DNA of 64,000 nucleotides from Fragum whitleyi. Its lineage: Eukaryota; Mollusca; Bivalvia; Cardiida; Cardiidae. Each line of letters starts with the position of its first letter. Position 1 is the stretch's first letter. The position numbers and the translations under genes were made by a program. The notes under the pieces were generated by a model. It made no database searches. It saw nothing but the letters and a program-made list of their open reading frames with translations, and was not told the DNA's origin. Positions 1-10,598 of the stretch are shown here, in pieces. The stretch is taken from NCBI GenBank assembly GCA_948146395.1, contig OX411543.1, positions 27,296,026 through 27,360,025 on the forward strand. Direction: 5' to 3'.

Positions 1-376
1 TTGAACAGATGAAAATTTTAATTTACCGATAATGTCAGTGGGCAACCAAACCCCTAAACTCCAGCTAGGTCAGGCTGTAGTTACAAGGTTATGACCACAA
101 AATGATTAAATTGACTCCCAGACTCCTAACCTGCACAATAAAGGAGTCCTTGCTGGAAAATAAGGAGTCTCAGACTACAAGACTCCCCTTAGTGTCGAAC
201 CCTGGTGTATGTGCATTTGTTTATAATCAATTCATCTAAAATTGTCCAGAGCTTATCTTCTACAGTTTTGAAATACACTTCTGTCATGAGTAGATGTGGC
301 ATTTTCTATAAATTGTCATAATAAGCGGCAAAAATTGAAACGGAGCTTGTTCAGTGGAAACCTCTTACATTTATTA

Positions 377-652
377 TCTCAGCTGTTTTCGGAGAAACCC
401 AAGGTATTGTGACGACCTTGGTGCTGTTGGCATTGGTATTGGCATGACAGACTTTAACCTTGGTCATATCTCTATTGTTATTGTTATCTTCATGAAACTT
501 TGCATGTGTGTTCACCATCACAAGAGCTACTCAGGCTACGAGGTGGATAACTCTGAAAACATTTTTATAAGAATTATGCCCCTTTTTCGACTTAGAATTT
601 TTGCATTATCTAACGCCTGCAGCCTTGCATTGCACCCATAGACGGTGCTCTT
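377..652 (+). mobile_element. Modular repeat family G, copy 1
   Basis: It begins CAGCTGTTTTCGGAGAAACC and ends GACGGTGCTCTTGTTTG. The same ~280-base sequence recurs at 39646-39930 (+) and, reversed, at 30903-31188, 37475-37765 and 40262-40548. The copies share an internal core with ACTTGGCACACATGTTC or its equivalent. The open frame across it is a by-product of the repeat, since other copies are broken in all frames. Confidence 0.7.
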
Positions 653-1287
653 GTTTGAAAGATTTCAAATCAAAATGACTCAGTCTATGTTCTATGTGAA
701 AGACAATTACATTGGTGAATGCCAAATTATTGATGGCTCGACACAAGTTCTCTTTTGACAACTATGCCCCGCCACTCATGAAATAAAGCTTTTGGTGTGA
801 ACTCACAAAATGAAAGATTTAGCAATGGTGTACAAAAAACAACCTTTTTTTTGGTTTCTTTGATGCAAAAATGAGACAAAATATGAAAACTTAAGAATAT
901 ATCATCTTAGAATATGTCATTTGCGATGTGATTACCTGACAATACTATTTGTACTATGTTTTCCACATAGATGACTTCAAATGTGATGAAATGAATGAAA
1001 GCATGGTTTAATCTTTTGGTAATAACTTCACTGGTTTTGAGATGAAATAACAAAGTAATAGTTTGTAGAGAAATAATGATAATATAAGTCAACTTGATTG
1101 CATTATGGAAACAAGTAATCATTTTAAATATCCAGTACACATAGAAGTAAGTAGGATTTGAAATTTATACGCTCTCAGAAGGCAACAAAATGTAGGATGT
1201 AGGCGATATCTGTACTGTGACAAAAGATGAATGTCCTCTGTCTGTTCTCTTTTTCTATGATTTTAGCATTGGTGAAAATCAAAACAT

Positions 1288-1321
1288 CGTAACTACAGCT
1301 TGAATAAGCTGTAGTTTCGAT
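1288..1321. repeat. Small palindrome (AACTACAGCTT family)
   Basis: GTAACTACAGCTTGAATAAGCTGTAGTTTC folds on itself with a stem of about 12 bases. Related hairpins are at 44022-44058 and, degraded, near 45895. Confidence 0.6.
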
Positions 1322-1432
1322 GTAATGATCATTCATCAACAACATGTTCCAAAAGAGGATTCATTTCTATTACGTACTTGTGTAATGTGTGTAATGGTCG
1401 TTACGCCCTTAGCACATGTGTTCTCTTTTCAG

Positions 1433-1599
1433 AGGCAGATTATGCTTTTACATTGAAGAAAAATTTTATACCTTTGAAGATGCAACAAGGATACTTCCCT
1501 GATGGATGGTTAGGGGCATTTATAGGGGCTAGACTGTATATAGAATTCACAACAAAATATCCCTTTGAAACCAAGATGAATGAATTAAGGGGCCAGTTG
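1433..1599 (+). CDS. Exon: C-terminal half of TIR domain
   Basis: The exon starts after a TTTTCAG acceptor and ends at a GTAAGT donor. It reads 55 residues in phase after two bases that complete a split codon. The segment NFIPLKMQQGYFPDGWLG followed by FIGARLYIEF matches the conserved TIR pattern of a hydrophobic strand with I/V-P-L, then Y-x-PDGWLG, then G-x-x-LY-x-F, seen in invertebrate TIR_2-type proteins. The split codon is Glu if the upstream exon ends in G. Its place just before the alanine-rich helix matches the catalytic Glu of NADase TIR domains such as SARM1. Confidence 0.85.
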
Positions 1600-4500
1600 G
1601 TAAGTTTACGACACTGGGCTTCCCAAAAACAAACTTGACTAAAATAATTTCGTATTTTATGAAATGTCCTATGTTCCTTGAGTGAAATTACCTCAATGAA
1701 TATTTCTGATATAATAGGAGTGTTATCTGGCTATTTCAGTAACTATGACTTTACATCAAATACTTGTGTCACTTTAAAGATATAATCACTTCTGTGCTCT
1801 CAAAAGTGTTTGAAAAATATCTGTTATAGAAATTTGTATCGCATTTGTGTCTAAATTGTTAATGTTATGTGTAACATCAAGGCGTTGCAGTAGGGTATGT
1901 TAGGTCTATGCAAATGAGCTAAGAAATTAAAGCAATGGTCTTTAGGTACCATATAAGTGGTATAATTGTTGCAGTTAGGTCATTTTACAAAAAGAATAAA
2001 AAATCATGCAGATTTCAATTTCAAATTTTTTTTTGATTTTATACAGAAATTTGGGTCATATTATATATAGAATATCCAATTTTGGTTCAAAGCCACATTT
2101 TTATAATTTCATGTTATAGAGGACTAATTCAATAAATTTGATATTTCATTGCCAGTAATTCAATGTCCTCTATTTTATATAGTGCTCTGAAGACAATTGC
2201 TTTGTTATATCTGAATAGCTTAAAATTTACAACTGATGGCTTTCTAGCTCACTTAGTAAGAAGTACTCAAGGTGAGCTGTTGTGATCTGTTATTGTCTGG
2301 TGTCCATCTGTTTGTCTTTCCTTCAGTCCGTCAAACAGCAGTTACAAAAGTAAATTCTCCTCTAAAGTTATTGATCAGAATTTTGACCAAATTTTACAAG
2401 TATAATCCTTGGATCATGCTTTTTCAAAATACATACTTCAAAGATATTGAATTTGGGTCAAAATGGGTCAAAAGGTGCACTCTTAAAAAATCTTCTCATC
2501 TGAAACAATTGGGAAGAATTTGCCTTAACTTCACAGATATGATCCTTCAGTTATGCTTTTTCAAGATACTTCAAATATTTTTTGTTAAGGGTCAAAATGT
2601 GGTCAAAATTATAGTGTTAAATAGGTGCCAAATATTCACAAGATATGACTGTCACACTACTGGATGTGAACTTGGGGACAGGATTTAATTAACATCTAAA
2701 AGTTAATAAAGGGCAATAATTCACAATGTTTTGTTATGGTTCTTGTGATTCTATTTAATAAGGCAAGAGTCAAGGATATGAAGGTGAGCGATAAATGACC
2801 ATCATAGTCCTCTTGTGTGATAAAAAGTGTCAATTGGACCATATATTAAAATTTGCTTTGTTATGACAAATATTGCATTTTAACTTATTTCCTTGTAAGC
2901 AGAGTCAACTGTATTGTCATTTTGTTTTACTCACCAGAGTGGGTCAGAACCTGTAGTATCTCAACAAAAACCAAAACCAGGCACCACACCAGTACAGCCA
3001 ACACAAGGACAAGAAACTGTAGCACCAACAGGACCCCAAGTCACTGGGCAAAGACGTCTTAAAGACTGGCAGAAACATGATGTGGAACATTGGGTGGCTG
3101 ATAACAAAATGAGGTGGGACTTCTATGAATACCTTTTCTCTGAGAAGACAGATTTTTATGGTCCTTTTGTATTTTAATTAGGGATGGTAACTAGTACCAA
3201 TTTTACTTATGATTAATCGGTAACCTTTCTGATTGAGTACATGAGTACTTGGACTGAATTGGCAACTTGTGAATATTGTCTGTGTTTCAAACATTGATTA
3301 ACGGTTATTGCAGCATATCTTTGGTAAATATTACAGTTAAAATGACCTTTGGTCACTGATCTATTTGAAGAAACAAAATATTCTTTGATTTTCGATACTG
3401 CAACAGAAAAGAACTCGTCTGACACAATATATTCCCATTGAAATTCAAAAACCCTTTTATTGTATAATTTGATATTGTTGGATGTTATTCACTACTTATT
3501 TATTATTTTTTTACATCACCTTTACTTCAAGAACGATTTTTTGTTAAAATTTAAACATTTTTTAATAACAGTTACGCCATAGACCTTTTCCCGCAAAATC
3601 CTTTCCATTACAGTAAAACGTAAAACCCCTCCTTCCCACCATCCCGGAAAAACGGGCACCCTACTAATACAAATGATTTTCAACAGAACGGAATTATTTG
3701 TTCTTTATTTCAATGGAGGCGAAACCCTCTAATTCGAGCATCCCACTATTCTGAATTACAACCACTAATTTCAGTATGAACGCCGTATAATACACTATTA
3801 CGAACCTGGCTTAAAAGACCTGTAACTTCACACATCCGGGTCGACCATCCGAATTTCACGCTTAGTAAGTACGACACTTATTGGGTGCGAATGGATCATC
3901 AATGGATTATTTTTCGATATCGTGATTAAACCTCTATTGTGTTTTGGTGTTATTTTCAACAAAACAACTTTAAGTGGTCCATTATTTTGATACACTGGCT
4001 TCGTCCATCAATGAAAAATGTTTGTTACCTGGTTAATTGTAGTAAAGAAACCAAAAGTAATGCTAATTTGGGAAACATACAGGAATTGGTTTTCGACCAT
4101 CTGCAGACCGATTGTAAATTCGCTTATGATTGATAGGTTTCGTTGATAGGATATTACTAAATGTATGCGCTACATTTACAGTTCGACAATAATTGGCCTT
4201 ATTTTCCTTAAAATAAACCAAGATAGGTTTTCAAATCAGATCAAATAAACAAACGTAACGGAGAAAAGAGCTATGTTGAAAGAATAACTTTGCAAAGCAA
4301 GCAATGTCACCACGCCTACTCAACGAGAGTTTTGGTGATGGGGAAAAAGAGGTCCTCAGTTATCAATGGAAAGCAAAACAAACAGTTTAAGACAATTTTT
4401 TGCAGCAGAAAAGTCTCTTCTATAATAGGGCCTTTGTCCTAGTTTTTGCATAAGCAGTAAGAATTTAACTTAATTTTTACTTTTAAATTGAAGAAGATTT

Positions 4501-7500
4501 GTATCATTGAAATGAGTAATTTCAAAGAATCAATTTCTCCCTTATGGAAATCAATAATTTGGTTTGGCTTGAAACAACAACAACAACAACAAAAAAAAAA
4601 AAAAAAAAAAAGTTTCACATGAAAATGCTACTTTATAGATTTAATTACATAATGTAAAATACACAATATAGTTTAAATCATTATAAAGTAAACCGAATTA
4701 CATAGTCTTCTATTTGCAATAATGATTTAGCAAGTTTGAACTCCTCCGACCAAACCTCAGAATTAAGACCACCCTGCTATTAAGACCACTTTCAAAAAGT
4801 ACCCTAAGTGGTCTTAATAGAGGGGTTGTACTGTAAATTTTTACGTTCGGATGAATACATCTGTTGCTATAAAGTGACAGTGTAAACAAATAGGATGGCG
4901 GACATTTTTGTGTCAATTTGCATATCCGATTTTTAAATATGCGATGAAATATAAATATATTTCGACTTACTTTGAATAAAAATGAAATAAATATATTCAT
5001 CAAACTTGTTCATTTGTAATTCTTACCAGTTACATGTTCCAGAACTTACTAAATCAGAGTATTTGATACCAGACCTGACAAGCCATAGTCACGAAGGACG
5101 GGACAGAGTGAAAGATCAGATAAATAGAAAGATAGGGAGGAAGAGAGATAGATACTAGAATTACGATAGATTCAAAGGGATGGGCATGAATTGATTTTGA
5201 AAGAGTTATAAAATAACATTGATAATGGAGAAAAAAAAATAACAGTAATTTGGAAGAAATTTGGAGGGGGGGGGGGCATCAGAGTCAAAGGAGAGGGGAG
5301 GGGATGAAGTGGTTGATTTCTTGGAAAATGTTTCAAATAGATGAAAACAAACAATGTTGTATTGCCCTTTAGGCATTCAAAGAACTTGAAATGTATTTCT
5401 TTACTCTGACAAAATTATTTCTCGAATATTGAATGCAAAAAGAAAGCGTTGATAATGTGATTTTATGTTGACTTATGGCAAGGTAGCAATCAGAAAGCAG
5501 TCCAGTCCATTTGTGCATGTGAAAATAATCTTAGAGCAATATCAAAGTATGCAATATAAACAAAATATTGCATACTTTTCTCCCGATCATATACATAGAG
5601 ACATATCAAAGTAAATACTAAGAATCCATCTTACACTGACACAAACAATTATCTTCTATAGATGTTTTAGCCTGTGTTTTTACTTGTAAATTTTATATAT
5701 TTCAGTGGTTCAAATTTTAAGCAGATCAAAGTACTGACAGGCCCACAGCTTAGCTTCCTCTACAAGGTTTTTGGAAAGGTAATTTCTAAGGATTCATATA
5801 TCAAAAACAGTCAGATAAAAAGGAACAGCAACCGCTTATTCAAAAATTAATAAATGGTTCAATTTAAACCAACTTTATTTTTTCAACCAACCAAATTAGT
5901 AATTTAAATAAAAAGCATCACTTATTTGTTTCTTGTTGCAAGACTTTCCCATGTATACAAAGTTCAAGGTCATCTTACAAGGCTAAGGTCATTTTTCTAT
6001 GTCTTTATCAATATGAAATCTTTAACAGTGGCCAACACATGAATAATGCTACTGTCAGCACCTTGAAATTTTGTATGTGTATTCCCTGGGGTAAGGCTTT
6101 TCTAGGTTATAAATGTTGACACATAAACTGGAACTGAGACAAAAGTTTTGGATAGTAAATGTTTGAGGGCTTCATAGCCTATCATAATTTGTATTATGAT
6201 AATTAAGTTAATGTGAACAACTCCACTAAATTCTTACAGCAAGTTACATTGTGAAATAGACATTCATCTCAATCAATACCATTCTTAATTGCTCACGCAG
6301 TGCACGATTCATCAATTCCAAAAACTCACTGAAATCAATAAAAAAAGCTCAAAAATGACTAACGAAGATAAAATCAACAGCTACATTCAAAGCCAATATA
6401 AATGGTAAAAATTGCGATTTCATTGACATAATTGAATTATGTAAGTGTATGAAACGTTTGTGAGACATAGCAAAGCTATTCATTGAACCCGTATTCATCT
6501 TGTATTAAAGGGAGGTAATAAATATTGCTAATTTTGTTTATCTTGAACAAAATCACTGATATTGGGTTACCACCCTTGAATTTCACTCAAAATTTGCTCC
6601 ACACACTCATTCAATTTAATTTCAAAATCATTCCAAAATCCTTCATCTTGTCAATTTCACGATGTTCTCAACTGTTTAAGTTACAATGATTTTGTAGATC
6701 TAATACCTTAAATAGTATTTACATTTATTTACATTTATTAAGTTACAATGATTTTGTAGATCTAATACCTTAAACAGTATTTACATTTATTTTTGTGAAA
6801 TACAACTTTGCTTAACAAAATTCTACATGATAAATACAAAAGGTTATGACTGTATTTAAGATAGTAGGGGTGTTGAATTCCAAAGCTGGACTTGACCAAC
6901 TAGGGCTTTTTAGTTAGGGGACAAGCCAATTTCCATGGAAACAAGGGGCAAGTGAATCAAGCACAATATTGCATGTTAATCCTGAATGTAAAGGACTTCA
7001 AGATAAAGGTCAAAGTACTTTCCAATACTCAATTAAAGCTGCTCTTTCACAGATTAGGAAAATGTGATTTTTGATTTTTTTTTTAAATTAATCGGAAATT
7101 ATGACTTCATTGTTGAGAAAACTCTACAATAATAAGATTGATCTGGTAAGACATTGAAAAAAAGACAAATATTCCTGAATTTAGTGGAATTCCATCCTGA
7201 AAAAATAAGGCAACTACTAACGCCTAAAAGGTTATTCTTATATTTCTAGCAAACTATTTACACATGCAATTCAGCCTGGTTGTCCCACTTTAACTTGATT
7301 CTTCCTTCACTTTTAATCTCCAGCCCAAACTTAAATAAATACTGACTTACAATTAGCATATCCAGTGATTTCAGCACTTTGATTTTAATCCGATTTTGCT
7401 AAGGTATTTATTCAGCATGATAAGGGTAAAATGTGTTCAGTACTACAAAGACAGCACTCTGAGCTCCTACTTCAGGCAACAGACACTTTTTTCTGTTGGT

Positions 7501-8466
7501 GTGAAGACAAACTGAGGTTGAAGAATCTTGAAGACTTGACATAGCCACCGTCATAGTTCAGTTGGTAACACGTCAGACTGTCAATCTAGAGGTCCCTGGG
7601 TTCGATCCCTGACAGCAGCGCTCATATTTTCTGACTATTTGTCTCTCACCAATTGGTTGATAAGCATAGTCCCATGTGAGATAGCAGCTGGGGGCTAGGA
7701 AAGGATGTGATGGTAGTACTGGTGAGAGAAATACCAGGATTCCATTGTTAGGTGCACCAGCCGCTAGGAAATAACTGACAGATTGTTGAAAGTGGAGTGA
7801 AACCCCATTTTAACAAACAATCATGTAGTTAAAAAATTACATATGAGCCTGTTAGTGATGTTTTCAAGTTAATTCGTGCATGATTGATAGACATCCACAC
7901 AGTATATTAAGAATATTCTCAAAGTTTCAAGCATACTCTATGATTTTCATTAAACTGTCTATAAAGAGTACAGTGAAGACTAAGATCAGACTAGATCAGA
8001 TCAGTTGCATAGGCTGATCTGAGTCTTGATGTTGTGTAAACATTGCAAATTGTTGGAAATGTCACACACAGGCTAAAATTTACAGCCGGTTAAAACCTTT
8101 TTATGTTACATCAATTTGGAATCAAGTTCTTACTACTTAGATTAATCACTCTTGATTCTGCTTCCTGGGAAATTCACCGGTACTGGTGCCAAATGTGTGG
8201 GCCAATGAAAGAACCAAGATCCATAGCAGCTCCCGGGAATCAAACTCGTGACCTTTATGTCAAGAGGCCCACACTCTACCACTAGACCACGGACACTACA
8301 CATTAAATTTACAGCTAGTAGTTATTATTGTAACGATAAATATTTACACCTATTTCAGGCACCTGACACATTCTTCCGTTGGTGTGAAGACAAACTGAGG
8401 TTGAAGAATCTTGAAGACTTGATGTTGTTCCATGATGCGGTTGAAAAATTACATATTTACAGCTAG
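1433..8466 (+). CDS. TIR-domain protein with C-terminal SAM-like domain, 3' part of gene (four exons joined)
   Basis: Joined exons 1433-1599, 2938-3113, 5706-5778 and 8359-8466 give 174 residues plus a stop, continuing an upstream exon outside the window. Junction phases agree: 0 at 1599/2938, 2 at 3113/5706 (AG+T gives Ser) and 0 at 5778/8359. The first exon carries the second half of a TIR domain. A Pro/Thr/Gln-rich linker follows, then a helical stretch with a SAM-like pattern (W-x3-DVEHWV, LTGPQLSFLYKV, LEDLMLF). TIR domains act in innate immune signalling or as NAD-cleaving enzymes; SAM domains oligomerise. The order TIR then SAM is the reverse of SARM1 (SAM-SAM-TIR). The N-terminal half of the TIR domain and anything before it are not visible. 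The TIR call is strong and the SAM call is moderate. Confidence 0.8.
2244..2816 (+). mobile_element. Modular repeat family E, copy 1
   Basis: The left terminal hairpin is TAGCTCACTTAGTAAGAAGT followed by ACTCAAGGTGAGCT. The right end is AAGGTGAGCGATAAATGACC then ATCATAGTCCTCTTGT. These ends match the other family E copies. The interior has two or three degenerate copies of a CTTCA(A/C)AGATAT-type unit rather than a long array. It lies in the intron between the TIR exon and the linker exon. Confidence 0.7.
2938..3113 (+). CDS. Exon: Pro/Thr/Gln linker and start of SAM-like domain
   Basis: Acceptor CACCAG at 2932-2937; donor AG|GTGGGA at 3113/3114. It reads 58 residues plus two bases. The first ~38 residues are low complexity (KPKPGTTPVQPTQGQ type), a flexible linker. 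The rest (RRLKDWQKHDVEHWVADNKM) has the W-x3-DVxxW start typical of a SAM domain. The frame stays open past the donor to about 3175, so an unspliced form would end in FYGPFVF. The phase match to the 5706 exon favours splicing at 3113. Confidence 0.8.
3605..4835. mobile_element. Possible Tigger/pogo-like DNA transposon relic
   Basis: The left border reads TTACAGTAAAACGTAAAACC. The right border, read inwards on the minus strand, is TTTACAGTACAACCCCTCTA followed by TTAAGACCACTTAGGG. Both share CAGTA and flanking TA, as in pogo/Tigger elements. The interior has visibly more CpG than its surroundings and no intact transposase frame. The terminal match is short, so the boundaries are tentative. Confidence 0.35.
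4577..4611 (+). repeat. (CAA)n followed by poly-A
   Basis: About six CAA units run into about 22 A residues. It is a simple-sequence tract, possibly an old retroposon tail. Confidence 0.9.
4840..5700. other. Intron sequence, no gene seen
   Basis: AT-rich intronic sequence with a poly-G run at about 5269-5278 and purine-rich stretches at 5095-5150. No exon or clear repeat was recognised before the exon at 5706. Confidence 0.5.
5706..5778 (+). CDS. Exon: SAM-like domain, middle
   Basis: This 73-base exon lies between acceptor ATATATTTCAG and donor AAG|GTAATT. It supplies the last base of a Ser codon and then 24 residues, including FKQIKVLTGPQLSFLYKVFG. The helix with LTGPQL resembles the LTEEDL helix of SAM domains. 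It is too short to be noticed as an open frame and was found by phase continuity with its neighbours. Confidence 0.75.
6240..6680 (-). mobile_element. Interspersed repeat with TGAAAT(T/A)GACA ends, copy 1
   Basis: Both ends carry GTGAAATWGACA or its reverse (TTGTGAAATAGACATTCATC and CTTGTCAATTTCACGATG). An inverted copy lies at 9230-9660, where ATTGAGTGTGTGGAGCAAG corresponds to CTTGCTCCACACACTCAAT-like sequence here. No coding capacity was seen. Confidence 0.6.
6676..6786 (+). repeat. Direct repeat, two copies of about 48 bases
   Basis: AAGTTACAATGATTTTGTAG and the following 28 bases occur at about 6677-6724 and again at 6739-6786, separated by TTTACATTTATT-type sequence. They are nearly identical, so this is a recent local duplication. 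Confidence 0.85.
7476..7844 (+). pseudogene. Duplicated terminal exon of the TIR/SAM gene, split by a SINE
   Basis: Positions 7476-7539 repeat the start of the 8359 exon, with its own TTCAG acceptor and about 45 identical bases from GTTGGTGTGAAG to GAAGACTTGA. A tRNA-derived SINE then intervenes (7540-7821), and the exon resumes at about 7822-7844 with GTTAAAAAATTACATAT. If spliced from the 5778 donor it would read 22 residues (ATDTFFCWCEDKL and on) and stop inside the SINE at 7542-7544. It is probably dead, but it could serve as an alternative shortened C-terminus. Confidence 0.75.
7540..7821 (+). mobile_element. tRNA-derived SINE (inserted in duplicated exon)
   Basis: The head is tRNA-like, with an A-box-like TAGTTCAGTTGGTAACACG and a B-box GGTTCGATCCC 40-50 bases on. 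A body follows (ATGTGAGATAGCAGCTGGG, GGCTAGGAAAGGATGTGATG) that recurs at 44560-44770 and, reversed, at 30070-30200 and 31725-31955. The tail is degenerate CCCATTTTAACAAACAATCA. The body is the family signature; the tRNA parent could not be assigned. Confidence 0.8.
8165..8300 (-). mobile_element. tRNA-derived SINE, second family
   Basis: On the minus strand TGGTCTAGTGGTAGAGTG (A box) is followed by GAGTTTGATTCCCGGGAG (B box), the layout of an RNA polymerase III promoter from a tRNA. The body does not match the 7540 family. It lies immediately upstream of the terminal exon of the TIR/SAM gene. Confidence 0.6.
8359..8466 (+). CDS. Terminal exon: end of SAM-like domain and stop
   Basis: The exon begins after a CTATTTCAG acceptor, phase 0 with the previous exon, and encodes 35 residues ending in TAG. 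APDTFFRWCEDKL is followed by RLKNLEDLMLFHDAVEKL, an amphipathic terminal helix. A damaged copy of this exon sits about 880 bases upstream (7476-7844). The SINE in antisense at ~8165-8300 lies just before the acceptor. No clear AATAAA was seen soon after the stop. Confidence 0.75.
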   Translation, partial: APDTFFRWCEDKLRLKNLEDLMLFHDAVEKLHIYS

Positions 8467-8642
8467 TATCAGTTTTAACCTGTATGTTTTCTATGTCAGA
8501 ATGGTACTACAAAAATGTGTGGATACTTCAAAAGGGCAGGGATAGTTTTGGCTCAGAATAGCATGTGCGAAAATATCTCATTTAGCTGAATCTAGTGAGA
8601 AATTAAGAATTTTTGGTGATAAATTATAACAAATCAATGCCT

Positions 8643-8703
8643 CAGTGGCAAACAGTTGTAACTGCCTATATGATTATAGGCAGTTACAACTGTTTTGCGC
8701 TGA
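8643..8703. mobile_element. Foldback element, CAGTTGTAACTGCC family
   Basis: ACAGTTGTAACTGCCTATA and its exact reverse complement TATAGGCAGTTACAACTGT flank a loop of a few bases. Related copies are at 14940-14990, 15208-15260, 40163-40225, 42752-42828 and 51146-51202. Confidence 0.8.
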
Positions 8704-9229
8704 GACAACAGAATTCTTCACTAAATACATTTTTGTTTTGAAATTTTTCGCTCATTTAGCCAATTGCAATGAGATTGCTGGCTGAAAAATGAGAGAATTT
8801 CTCAATATCTCACTCAAAAAATATCCCTGAAAGGGGGTGTGGATTCACACAGAGCTTGATCAGTAATTGCCAGATTTGATCAGACCAATCAAAAAGCAAA
8901 TAAGATCTGTCATGAGATTTCGTTCGAGACAAGCTGATCTTAACTGAGTCTAGCATAGAAATGTCGTTAAGCCAGTCTTGGTGAGCGCAATAACTTTTAT
9001 ATTCTAGACTAGGTAAAGTTTAGCTTGTCTCAAACAAAATTGATAAAACAGATTCTTTTTTCACACAAAGGTCAGTTTTGTTTGTTCAACCCTTTTTAGG
9101 AATGCCCAGTTTTATTGAAAGGGAGTGATAATGTCTGTAAGATGTTGATGTACAATGATGTTATTTAGAATGTAATCCTACACAAGTGTAAGACAAGGAT
9201 ATCTCTGATGGCTGTTTGTTATACAGTTA

Positions 9230-9660
9230 ACAACATAGTGAAATTGACAAGGTGAATGATTATGGAATGATTTAGGAATGAAATTGATTGAGTGTGTGGA
9301 GCAAGTTTTGAGTGAATTTAATGGGAGGTAATCCAAAATCGCAAATTTTGTTCAGGATGAACAAAGTTAGCTATTTTGATAATCTCACTTTAATTAAATA
9401 TGCATACATACAAGTTCTAAAGATAGCTTCCTATTTCTTCAAGAACTTGTTAGACGCTTACAATCTGAATTATGTCAGTGAAATCACGTTTTTTTCTCTA
9501 TCCAAATTTATTTTGATTGCATAGTTCATTCAATATTTTTCAATGGGTTTGAGCGTTTTTGAATGGTATGATTGAGTGTTTGGAATGAACGAATGGAGCA
9601 CCAATTGAATGATTTAGAATGGTTTTGATCGAGATGAATGTCAATTTCACGATGTTATAA
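9230..9660 (+). mobile_element. Interspersed repeat with TGAAATTGACA ends, copy 2
   Basis: An inverted relative of 6240-6680. It begins AGTGAAATTGACAAGGTGAA and ends GATGAATGTCAATTTCACGA. The central open frame at 9312-9524 is not matched by the other copy and is not considered a gene. Confidence 0.6.
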
Positions 9661-9690
9661 GCTTTAAAAGACAATAGTAACTATGTGACA

Positions 9691-10012
9691 AAAAGGGGTC
9701 ATTACAAAATTATTGTAAGTGCCTATTAACCCTTGTCTTGCTGAATAAATTTTGGCTAAAAATTTCATCAAAATCAAAGGGCTAAAAGCACTGAAAGTAC
9801 CAACTGTAGGTCAATTTTAGTTTGAAAAACTAAATCTATTGACAATTCTGGTATGAAAGTGAGAAACAGGTGGTGTAGACTAACATCAGACTGCACATAT
9901 GTGCAGGCTGATGTTTGTCTATAGCTCCTGTCAAAGCAGGAATATTCCAGGTTCAGCATGACGAGGGTTAAGATATAGGCACTTACAATAGTTTTGCACT
10001 AACCCCTTTATT
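9691..10012. mobile_element. Foldback element TTGTAAGTGCCTAT, interrupted by a MITE
   Basis: The left arm ends ATTGTAAGTGCCTA at 9725 and the right arm starts ATATAGGCACTTACAAT at about 9973. Intact relatives at 10187-10250 and 39398-39450 have the arms adjacent. The piggyBac-type MITE at 9726-9971 was inserted in the loop. Confidence 0.75.
9726..9971 (+). mobile_element. piggyBac-type MITE, family A, intact copy
   Basis: Flanked by TTAA on both sides (9726-9729 and 9968-9971), with ends CCCTTGTCTTGCTGAA and TTCAGCATGACGAGGG, a 16-base terminal inverted repeat with two mismatches. Inside is the palindrome CAGACTGCACATATGTGCAG. TTAA duplication with CCC ends is the hallmark of piggyBac elements. 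There is no transposase, so it is non-autonomous. Confidence 0.8.
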
Positions 10013-10598
10013 GGCCTAATCAATCATGGCAGTAACTGCTGTTTTCTTCAGAAATATGAAATAAGAGGGATTTACTCAAGTTGTAAGGACTTGTTTTCCC
10101 ACTAAAGCAAGATGAATTGCTTCAAACCAAACCTCGATACTTTTAAAGTTGATACATTGTATCACAATATACCAAGGAATCAGCGCAACACTTTTGTAAG
10201 TGCCTATATATTTATAGGAACTTACATAAGTGCTGTGCTGACACCTCAATATATATTTTTTGATCAAATAAAATGGTATATTTGGGGTTCTGAAAGGACC
10301 CCTGTTAGATAATGTTTGGAAATGAAAAAGTATAATTTAAGACTAAACAGAGTCAAGTCTTGATTAAAAGGGTCCAACATGATCTCGGATTTTGCTTAAT
10401 TGACCAAAATTCTGGTGAATGAATCTGGAATTAACCCTATCACACGAAAGTTATGTCAGCTCATAGAGCTTGAATAGCTTATAAAATTTTTATGTTTGTT
10501 TTGTTACATACCCATCTGCATTAAATGCATCCAAGGTCTGTTGCAGATTACGGAAATGGCAGAGGGATGGTCCTTATGCCTACGAGGGTCAAACCTTG

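Noticed and set aside
354..641. 95-residue frame near the start as a possible upstream exon of the TIR gene
   Set aside because: The sequence is a family G repeat present four more times in the window and shows no TIR features.
2272..2688. 138-residue + strand frame
   Set aside because: Lies inside modular element family E copy 1, has no recognisable domain, and sits in an intron of the TIR/SAM gene.
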